Source of the DNA: Leptospira licerasiae serovar Varillal str. VAR 010
Lineage (GTDB): Bacteria > Spirochaetota > Leptospiria > Leptospirales > Leptospiraceae
Reading direction: 5' to 3'
DNA length: 64,000 nt
Assembly (NCBI RefSeq): GCF_000244755.1
Contig: NZ_AHOO02000005.1
Location: forward strand, 1,240,001 to 1,304,000
A model generated the notes under the pieces. It saw only the letters and a program-made list of their open reading frames with translations. It was not told where the DNA came from and searched no databases. Shown piece after piece: positions 57,795 to 64,000 of this stretch. The translations under genes and the position numbers were made by a program. How positions within the stretch are numbered: the first letter of the stretch is position 1; each line of letters begins with the position of its first letter.

Positions 57795-57831
57795 AAAAAA
57801 TCCCCTCCCCTCGGCCGAATGAGGGAAGGGG
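57795..57831 (-). terminator. Intrinsic terminator of the LruC-domain gene
   Basis: On the minus strand CCCCTTCCCTC and GAGGGGAGGGG form an 11-bp stem with one wobble and a 8-base loop, followed by TTTTTT. It lies 33 bases after the stop of the LruC-domain gene and just before the kinase gene start. Confidence 0.85.
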
Positions 57832-57863
57832 TAGGTTGCTTTTACTCTTTCAGGAGTCCCAAA

Positions 57864-59156
57864 TTAGGGCGTTGCCGGAAACACATCCGAAGTATTCGGA
57901 GTTCGGAACCAATCCGTATCGGCGGTCCCAAGAGATTCATACCAAGTTTTGAAAGTAGGATAAGACTTACGTATGTCAGTAGCTTCGTAAGGCCATTGGA
58001 AGTTTCCAGGTACAAGAAGCACCCAAGGGAATCCGGTAGCATCTCGGTAAATGTCCTTACCTTCCGAATCGAAATATTTTCCCGCTGCATGTATATCTTT
58101 ACCGGTATTGATCACTCTTATGAACGTGTCGTAAGGAGCAGGTCCAAGTACCAGTTTAGAAATAGGAGCGGAAAGGATTACTTCTAGTTTTGCCGTTTTA
58201 CCTTTTACGAAGGTAGTGTCCGTTCTGGATGCGTTCGATTTGGAAATTGTAGTGGAGCTATTTCCTAAAATTTCCAGGTCGGCAATCGATGTTGGAGTTC
58301 CACTTAGATTTTCTTCCAAGGTTGTTCCATCTGCTGCATAACGAAGAAGGGAATAACTTGTCACACTTGCTCCCGGTAATCCGAAACGAAGAGTATGATT
58401 GTATCCTGCACCTTTTGCAACGTGAGTGAAATAACCTCTTACTCGCACTACTTCGCCGAATTTGTTCAAGTCTTCTTCGAAATAAGAACGGATCACATAG
58501 TCGTTGAAGTCTGCATCCCCTTGTTTAGGAAATAAGTCTTCATACGAAGTTGTATAATAATCCACCGCAGGAACACGGATCGAGCTAACTCTTGTAGGAT
58601 CGTTCGGGAATACATCTTCGAAGTCTTGGACGCCATCCCCATCACTATCGATGATTTGTTGGACCGTTGCAGTAAACCCTATGGAAATCCTTCTGTCCAC
58701 CTTGCTTACCGTTACGATAGAAATATCCGCTTCGTAAAATTTGCCGTAAGCTTCTACAGTGAGATGAACCGTTTTGGTATCGGCATCTATCGTAAAACTA
58801 CCTGTAACTTCTCCGTTTGGATTCGTATATGCTTTAAAAACGGATTTATTACTAGCGGCACCCGGCGTAGCAGAAGGTACTGTAACTTGCACCATGGACC
58901 CGTCCACAGGAGCTACTGGGTCTATCACTTGAACGTTTACTGTAATTGTCCGGGTAGTATCGAATACGAAATCAACGGGAGCCGTCTCGTCATTAATATC
59001 GATTCCGAAATCAGTGGGACCGGAAGGAGCCTGCACTGCAGAGGACCCCGCTACCAAACTCATCAACCAGGCATAATTCGGATCGCTGGAAGATGTGCAT
59101 GATACTAAAGAGATACTGAGAGAGACCAAAAAGCATGTTAGGATTTTTTTTGTCAT
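57864..59156 (-). CDS. LruC-domain lipoprotein
   Basis: A 430-residue lipoprotein from the ATG at 59156 (lipobox LVSC at about residue 20; an upstream start is unlikely). A calcium-loop-like DSDGDGVQDFEDVFPNDP lies near residue 182, and the LruC domain follows (LFPKQGDADFNDYVIRSYF, GYNHTLRFGLPGA). LruC is named after a Leptospira antigen linked to recurrent uveitis; whether this member is one is unknown. It is exported to the outer membrane or surface in that group. The N-terminal part has a big-like beta domain. Confidence 0.85.
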   Translation of the reverse strand: MTKKILTCFLVSLSISLVSCTSSSDPNYAWLMSLVAGSSAVQAPSGPTDFGIDINDETAPVDFVFDTTRTITVNVQVIDPVAPVDGSMVQVTVPSATPGAASNKSVFKAYTNPNGEVTGSFTIDADTKTVHLTVEAYGKFYEADISIVTVSKVDRRISIGFTATVQQIIDSDGDGVQDFEDVFPNDPTRVSSIRVPAVDYYTTSYEDLFPKQGDADFNDYVIRSYFEEDLNKFGEVVRVRGYFTHVAKGAGYNHTLRFGLPGASVTSYSLLRYAADGTTLEENLSGTPTSIADLEILGNSSTTISKSNASRTDTTFVKGKTAKLEVILSAPISKLVLGPAPYDTFIRVINTGKDIHAAGKYFDSEGKDIYRDATGFPWVLLVPGNFQWPYEATDIRKSYPTFKTWYESLGTADTDWFRTPNTSDVFPATP

Positions 59157-59302
59157 ATATGCACCCGTACGGATGTCATGATTATGCCGATATCCCCCCA
59201 ATAAGCAATACACCCGAAGGTTTAGATTACAAGAACCTTCGGCTAATACTATTTTTGGTACTTTGTTCGAAAGAGATCTCTAATTGCCGGAATTCCGGCG
59301 AA

Positions 59303-60826
59303 TTAAAGAGTAGCCTGGAAACTTTCTAAAGCTTTGGTCCGGAAAGAATGGAAATCTCCTGAAGAGAAAAATTTGCAATGCTTTAGGACTTCTTCAGGGA
59401 TCTCGGAGAACTTAGCTTCCTCGTTATTTATCTTGATCATCATATCTCCCAGATAAATAGGAAAGATGATCTCCTTGTACTGCTCTTCCGCTAATTGAGG
59501 TCTATGATGGTATTCCATAGTTTTGGAATATAGTTCGGGGAAATTCCATTTTTCAGCGATCAAGGCGCCGATCTTAGTGTGAGTGATACCGAATGCCGCC
59601 TCTTCCATAGATAAAGAAGATGCGATTTCCTTAGATGCGGAATAATTTTGGATCTTACCCATACGCTCTTGTTCCAAGGAAAGAAGTATGATCTCTCCTA
59701 TATCGTGAAGAAGCGCTGCCGACATCAAATTACTCATAGAGTCTTTAGGAAGATTTAATCTTTGAGCGATCAATTTGCAATAATATGCACACTGATTCGA
59801 TTTTTCCCAAATCGTTAAGAATGCCGGGAACTTGTTTTCAAGTATCTGTTTTGTTCCGAGAGAATATAATAAGACCTGTAACTCTTTTAAACCGATGAGC
59901 TGGATCGCTCTGTCCAAAGATTCTACTTTGTTACCTCTGCGGAATGCTGCAGAGTTGGATAATTTCAGGATGTTTGCGGAAAGAGCTACGTCCTTTTTCA
60001 CCATCTCTGCGATCTGGCCGATACTTGAATTCGGTTTGTCGATTGCGGATTGGATATCTTGGATCGCTTTCGGGAAAGTAGGAAGTTGATCTACTTCTTT
60101 GATAATTTCTTCCGCTTTTTGGATTTGAACATTCTCTTTTTGGATACGGATAGGAATGTCGATGATTACCGAGGTATTATTTCCCTGGCTTTCTACCTTA
60201 TAGGAACTTGCGCCTAGACCGTCGTTTTTCAACATCATGAGGGTCATGATCAGTCCAAGGCCCGCGCCTTCTGTTTCGTCGCCTTTTTCTAAAAAAGCTT
60301 CCGCAAGATCGTTATACGTTTTTGCTTTTTCGATCCTTTCGTTGATACGGTCCACTTCTTCGGGACTGAGTTTTACGTTATTCATCACTCGAATGCGGAT
60401 CGCATCCTTATTGTGAATGAAAGAGACTAGGACAACGTAGTTATTTTTAAAGAGAAGATCTTCATACTTCTCCTTATTGTCCAGATATGTTTTTTTGAAG
60501 CCTGTGATCTTGCTGCGATATACGCTTGGATTTTGAATATCAGCCTGGAGTTCTCTAAAATAGATCCTTTTGATATTTGCCTTAATTGTATTCGTAATCG
60601 TCTCTTTCAAAGCTGCAAGAACCGAATCCCTTACAAAGATGATATCTAAATGTAAAAGATAACGATCCAAGGTTTTGGAGAGAACGCTATCCACACTCTC
60701 AGTAAGATTGAAAAATTTAAAATGAAACGGAGTGTTTTCCGAAATAGGATGATTCAGGTCCTTCAGATTGCTGAAAATACCTTGGTCTTTGTGATGGAAA
60801 AGTTCTAGGGTTTTCCCTTGGCTCAT
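59303..60826 (-). CDS. Fusion of an ATPase (histidine kinase-like) domain and HDOD domain
   Basis: A 507-residue protein. Residues 1-230 contain a HATPase fold with an N-box-like [14 protein letters not shown] and a glycine box [18 protein letters not shown]. No phospho-acceptor His region precedes it. Residues 245-440 form an HDOD domain ([38 protein letters not shown]). HDOD domains are scaffolds in signalling. The ATPase half may bind ATP to change the HDOD surface. The fused design is uncommon in my recollection. Confidence 0.85.
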   Translation of the reverse strand: MSQGKTLELFHHKDQGIFSNLKDLNHPISENTPFHFKFFNLTESVDSVLSKTLDRYLLHLDIIFVRDSVLAALKETITNTIKANIKRIYFRELQADIQNPSVYRSKITGFKKTYLDNKEKYEDLLFKNNYVVLVSFIHNKDAIRIRVMNNVKLSPEEVDRINERIEKAKTYNDLAEAFLEKGDETEGAGLGLIMTLMMLKNDGLGASSYKVESQGNNTSVIIDIPIRIQKENVQIQKAEEIIKEVDQLPTFPKAIQDIQSAIDKPNSSIGQIAEMVKKDVALSANILKLSNSAAFRRGNKVESLDRAIQLIGLKELQVLLYSLGTKQILENKFPAFLTIWEKSNQCAYYCKLIAQRLNLPKDSMSNLMSAALLHDIGEIILLSLEQERMGKIQNYSASKEIASSLSMEEAAFGITHTKIGALIAEKWNFPELYSKTMEYHHRPQLAEEQYKEIIFPIYLGDMMIKINNEEAKFSEIPEEVLKHCKFFSSGDFHSFRTKALESFQATL

Positions 60827-61228
60827 ATCATGTAACTCTGAAAAACGTTAGTGGTCTCTGTCAAGAATTCGCGAAACTTATATATGAAAAATAAGGATCT
60901 GCTAAGCGAATTATACGGATCAAACATTGAAAAAAAAACCGAGTAAAAAATTAATCTTACGTTTCTTGTCAGAAATAAATTTCCAAAAACGTCAGAGGCC
61001 ATTAATCCTTTTGGACTAATCTATCACTTGTTCAGGTAGGAAAATTTTTATCATAACGGGTTGAATAAAAAGCGACTTTGGTCCAGATAGGGGACTTTTT
61101 CTTCAAAAGTTACGGAATGATCATTCAATAAAAAGGTTGCGTCAAAATCCTAAATTTGATGAAATTATACCTTGGTTCTCTACCAGTCCGGATTTCCGGA
61201 AGAATGTTAGAACTTTAGGAGACCCCTC
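60827..61228. other. 402-bp intergenic region upstream of the aldehyde dehydrogenase
   Basis: It holds a 20-codon frame at 60884-60946 without a ribosome binding site (probably not a gene) and the palindrome at 61115-61126. It is divergent between two genes, so two promoters are expected; none can be fixed by eye. Confidence 0.6.
61115..61126. promoter_or_regulatory. 12-bp palindrome, possible operator
   Basis: GAATGATCATTC is a perfect palindrome 103 bases before the start of the aldehyde dehydrogenase gene. Sites of the form GAATGA..TCATTC are often bound by TetR-family or similar dimeric regulators. No regulator gene lies beside it. Confidence 0.35.
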
Positions 61229-62716
61229 ATGTCCAGCACAGCTACACAACCGGCGAGCTCAGTCTCTTCCGCGTCGAGCGGAATGGCTTCTTTTCCCGCT
61301 GCAAACCCTAAGGAAATGCAAAGAGTATTCGATGCCCAAAAACGTCATTTTCACAAGGTTCTGAAAGTATCCAAGGCGAAGGATCGAGTCGTATTATTGA
61401 AAAAATTACTCGCAGCAGTGGAAAGGCTGACCCCAGAGATCAAGCAAGCGCTACAGAACGATTTTAGAAAAGCTCCTCACGAAACGGATCTGACTGAAGT
61501 TATGCCTTCTATCGCTGAACTTAAAGATGCGATCCGTCACGTAAAAACTTGGATGAAGCCGGAAAGGGTAAAAACTCCTGTTTCGCTCTTCGGAGCAAGA
61601 AGTTCCATTTCTTACGAACCAAAGGGAGTAACGTTGATCATTTCCCCTTGGAACTATCCGTTTTATCTTGCGATCGCACCTTTGACTGCGGCGCTTGCAG
61701 CGGGAAACACTGCGATTATTAAACCTTCCGAGTTTACGCCTGAAACTTCTAAACTACTCACTAAACTTGTAAAAGAAACTTTCCGAGAAGAGGAAGTTGC
61801 AGTATTCGAAGGAGATCATACTGTTTCCACGGCTCTAATGGAGTTACCTTTTGATCATATTTTCTTCACAGGGAGTACTCATGTAGGAAAGATCGTAATG
61901 GCGGCAGCCGCCAAAAATCTTTCCACAGTTACTCTGGAATTGGGAGGAAAATCTCCTGCTATCATCGTGCCTGGGGCGAATCTGAAAAAAGCGGCCCAAA
62001 AATTGGTATGGGGAAAGATCATGAATGCGGGACAGACTTGTGTCGCGCCTGACTATCTACTTTTACCGGAAGGACAAACGGAAGAATTCGTAAAACAAGC
62101 TAAGGCTGCCGTAAAATCTTTTTACGGAGAAACTTCTGCAGATATCAAGAACAACAAAGACTTCTGTCGTTTAGTAAACCAAAGAAACTTCCAAAGAGTT
62201 TCAGGATATATCCATGAAGCGGTTGAAAAAGGCGGCAAAGTAGTGATGGGAGGAGAAACGGATTCTTCTCAGAACTATATCGAACCGACTCTAATCGCTA
62301 ACGTGCCTGAAAGCGCAAGGATCATGGAAGATGAGATCTTTGGACCGGTGCTACCTATCCTAACATACAAAAACCTGGACGAAGCAGTGGAAAAGGTTTT
62401 ATCTAAACCGAAGCCGCTCGCGCTCTATGTGTTCGGAAGCAATAACAAATACATCAACAAGGTCCTGAAGGAAACATCTTCCGGAGGAGCTGCAGTGAAT
62501 GACGTTATCGTACACTTGGCCAACCCGAACCTACCATTCGGAGGGATCAACCATTCCGGACACGGAAGCTATCATGGATGGTGGGGATTCAGAACATTCT
62601 CTCATGAGAAGTCTGTATTCAAACAAGCTCCGTTCTCTTCGATTGAAATGTTATATCCACCTTACACAGGTTTCGTGGATAAGATGCTTCAATTCACAAA
62701 GAAGTTCTTCGTTTAA
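61229..62716 (+). CDS. Aldehyde dehydrogenase
   Basis: A 495-residue ALDH. Catalytic Cys in [11 protein letters not shown] (about residue 271), Glu in [11 protein letters not shown], and [19 protein letters not shown] are present; the class 3-like core and the closing [14 protein letters not shown] fit membrane-associated fatty aldehyde enzymes. The first 25 residues are a Ser/Ala-rich extension. AGGAGA precedes the ATG. Confidence 0.93.
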   Translation: MSSTATQPASSVSSASSGMASFPAANPKEMQRVFDAQKRHFHKVLKVSKAKDRVVLLKKLLAAVERLTPEIKQALQNDFRKAPHETDLTEVMPSIAELKDAIRHVKTWMKPERVKTPVSLFGARSSISYEPKGVTLIISPWNYPFYLAIAPLTAALAAGNTAIIKPSEFTPETSKLLTKLVKETFREEEVAVFEGDHTVSTALMELPFDHIFFTGSTHVGKIVMAAAAKNLSTVTLELGGKSPAIIVPGANLKKAAQKLVWGKIMNAGQTCVAPDYLLLPEGQTEEFVKQAKAAVKSFYGETSADIKNNKDFCRLVNQRNFQRVSGYIHEAVEKGGKVVMGGETDSSQNYIEPTLIANVPESARIMEDEIFGPVLPILTYKNLDEAVEKVLSKPKPLALYVFGSNNKYINKVLKETSSGGAAVNDVIVHLANPNLPFGGINHSGHGSYHGWWGFRTFSHEKSVFKQAPFSSIEMLYPPYTGFVDKMLQFTKKFFV

Positions 62717-62742
62717 AAGTTTCTTCTACTTTCTTCGATTTG

Positions 62743-62770
62743 AAAGCCCTCTTCGGAGGGCTTTTTTTAT
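62743..62770 (+). terminator. Intrinsic terminator after the aldehyde dehydrogenase gene
   Basis: AAAGCCCTC and GAGGGCTTT form a perfect 9-bp stem around TTCG, followed by a T-run. It lies 26 bases past the stop. Confidence 0.9.
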
Positions 62771-62936
62771 TTTTTGGGCGGTTCCTCACTTCGTTCGGAC
62801 GGGCTACTTCGGGTTCGTGCATTCGCACTCATCCGGTAAGCCGGACTTGCGCCCTGCGTATCCCTTCCGCAGCGACCCGAAACACAAAGAGTTTGCACTA
62901 AGATCTTTGCAACTCTGCGTGAACAATAAAATCTTT
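62771..62936. repeat. GC-rich intergenic repeat, second copy
   Basis: Begins TTTTTTGGGCGGTTCCTCAC with TTCGTTCGGACGGGC, and ends AAACACAAAGAGTTTGCAC followed by AACTCTGCGTGAACAATAAA. It resembles the repeat at 47690-47822 and, at its end, the CACGCAGAG units of the 38496 element. An open frame through this region is an artefact. Confidence 0.45.
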
Positions 62937-62952
62937 TGTTGGAGTTCCAACA
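62937..62952. repeat. Dispersed palindrome copy 3
   Basis: TGTTGGAGTTCCAACA, one change from perfect symmetry. It is followed at 62963-62987 by GC-rich inverted segments (GGGCGGCCCCCGCCC and GGGTGG), like the pair at 17610-17736. Confidence 0.6.
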
Positions 62953-63062
62953 TGGGTTGGAAGGGCGGCCCCCGCCCTGGTTCGGGTGGCGGAGGAGGGC
63001 TTGTGGGAGAAGCCTTTCCCCTGTATCATAAAATTATAAATCTTTCAATTACAAATTCTAAG

Positions 63063-63494
63063 TTAATTTGTAGGAGCTCCAACATTAACTCCTAATCCTT
63101 CCAGGAATTTGTCCGTATACTTCCATGGTCTTTTCTTGCCGAAATCAAACATGATACAATGAGAGATGGATTCGCAGGAAACTTTGCCGTCGGATTTTCG
63201 TATCAATTTTTGGAACACCTTACATCTGGAGCCGGAGATCTCGCCAAACTGAGTCTCTATTAAAGCGGTGTCCGGATAACGGATTTCCGCTTTATAATCC
63301 GTTTCGCCTCTTAGGATCATCGGACCTATGTTTTCGGATTTCATTTGAGAGAAGGAAAGGCCTGCTTCTTCTAGAGCAACCATTCGTCCTTCGTGAAGGA
63401 ATACTTGGAAGTTCCCGACATTCAAATGGCCGTTCGGATCGCATTGGCTCCAAAGGACCGGGATTTCGTAAAAGAATGATTTAGAGATTTGCAT
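63063..63494 (-). CDS. Acyl-CoA thioesterase family protein (4HBT)
   Basis: A 143-residue hot-dog fold protein. DPNGHLNVGNFQVFL is the usual 4HBT active-site pattern (Asp, His, Asn). It cleaves acyl-CoA thioesters; substrate unknown. The last codons lie in a copy of the dispersed palindrome (63069-63084), so the final residues VGAPT and the stop come from the repeat. Confidence 0.87.
   Translation of the reverse strand: MQISKSFFYEIPVLWSQCDPNGHLNVGNFQVFLHEGRMVALEEAGLSFSQMKSENIGPMILRGETDYKAEIRYPDTALIETQFGEISGSRCKVFQKLIRKSDGKVSCESISHCIMFDFGKKRPWKYTDKFLEGLGVNVGAPTN
63069..63084. repeat. Dispersed palindrome copy 4, inside the thioesterase gene end
   Basis: TGTAGGAGCTCCAACA on the + strand. On the minus strand it encodes the end of the thioesterase. 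It is the same sequence as the inverted complement of copy 2 at 38595-38610. Confidence 0.65.
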
Positions 63495-63598
63495 ATGTCT
63501 TTCCTATTCCTCCAAACTGGAAAGCGCGAGGATTCAGAAAAGGGGAATTTATAGTTTTATGTCAAATTATTAATTGGTTGGAAAAACAAAATATAGGA

Positions 63599-64000
63599 TT
63601 AGAAACTTATCCAGCTAAGATATAAATAAGAGATTCCTATAATTATACAAACAGGCGAATAGATTAAATAATCATATTTTGCGAATTTAGTATTTTTAAT
63701 TTTTTTAAAATAGCCCACCAATCTGAAATCTCCAATGGCTCTTCCTAAAAAGATGAATGAGATCAATAGAGAGAAGACTGCGCTCATTTTGTTTTGAGCG
63801 AAAATATTTCCGGAAGACCAAAGTGCCACTGCTCCGAAGCCAAAGAGTGCGAGTGCAACAAGCAATGTTAGTCCTCTGCTTGGGATAAATGCAGGTTTAC
63901 CGTTCGTTTCTGGAATGACTGTGACTGATATTCGTTTTTCTCCGAATGCCCAGTAAATATGTAATGCGGATAAGAAGAATAAAATGGAAGCTGTGATTGA
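63599..64000 (-). CDS. DUF3995-like membrane protein (partial)
   Basis: The frame stays open through the window edge, so the start is missing; 133 codons are visible. The text LHIYWAFGEKR, then VIPETNGKPAFIPSRG, and a later LLVALALFGFGAVALW is typical of DUF3995 proteins, which have four membrane helices. The TTG at 63865 is only an internal codon. Function is unknown. Confidence 0.7.
   Translation of the reverse strand, partial: SITASILFFLSALHIYWAFGEKRISVTVIPETNGKPAFIPSRGLTLLVALALFGFGAVALWSSGNIFAQNKMSAVFSLLISFIFLGRAIGDFRLVGYFKKIKNTKFAKYDYLIYSPVCIIIGISYLYLSWISF

Noticed and set aside
60884..60946. 20-codon frame in the divergent region
   Set aside because: Too short, and lacks a ribosome binding site; could be chance.
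61137..61364. 75-codon + strand frame before and in the aldehyde dehydrogenase
   Set aside because: Overlaps the true gene in another frame; no ribosome binding site or recognisable content.
62499..63095. 198-codon + strand frame
   Set aside because: It overlaps the aldehyde dehydrogenase, its terminator and two repeats; no protein-like pattern is seen in the latter part.

Overview
The window reads as a spirochaete of the genus Leptospira. Evidence: one long uninterrupted S10-spc-alpha ribosomal protein locus, a lipoprotein with a DUF1554-type C-terminal domain (55438-56037), a LruC-domain lipoprotein (57864-59156), a PerR-like box in front of a di-haem peroxidase, and many lipoprotein signal peptides. 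Codon use and base composition look even across the window. I see no prophage, transposase, CRISPR array, tRNA or rRNA gene. The species cannot be decided from this sequence alone.

Layout. (1) 1-14757: the end of tuf, then rpsJ to rplQ all on the + strand with almost no gaps, including secY, adk, infA, rpmJ and rpoA. There is one internal hairpin before secY and a strong terminator after rplQ. (2) 14757-17792: a minus-strand membrane SpoIIE-type phosphatase with TPR repeats, then about 1 kb of decayed DNA with gene remnants and repeats. (3) 17793-21410: an aminotransferase and two class II aldolase-like proteins, divergent from a TetR regulator, with a 34-bp near-palindromic operator between them. 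(4) 21425-25485: three tandem paralogous outer-membrane-like proteins, each preceded by the same short sequence at the same distance. (5) 25669-35340: housekeeping and repair genes (comF-like, dinB, recQ, mnmC, dusA, a metallo-beta-lactamase-fold protein). (6) 35388-41572: a 7TMR-DISM protein with a degenerate kinase end, a cytochrome c peroxidase behind a PerR-like box, an inverted-repeat element, a citrate synthase homologue lacking key catalytic residues, and a membrane-anchored AraC regulator. (7) 41649-49524: hydrolases, two SDR enzymes, two cell-wall peptidase-like proteins, a methyltransferase and a UbiA-like membrane protein. (8) 49574-60826: signalling genes, comprising an MscS channel, an adenylate cyclase/FecR/exported protein/lipoprotein operon, a NarL-type two-component pair, the LruC-domain lipoprotein and an ATPase-HDOD fusion. 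(9) 61229-64000: an aldehyde dehydrogenase, a thioesterase and a partial DUF3995 membrane protein, with repeats between.

The most unusual signals are the OMP-like triplet with its shared upstream box, the paired aldolases of which one has lost metal ligands, the citrate synthase homologue without two of its three catalytic residues, the cyclase-FecR operon, and a set of intergenic repeats. One copy of a 16-bp palindrome supplies the last codons of a thioesterase gene. All family assignments come from reading motifs by eye; no database search was run.
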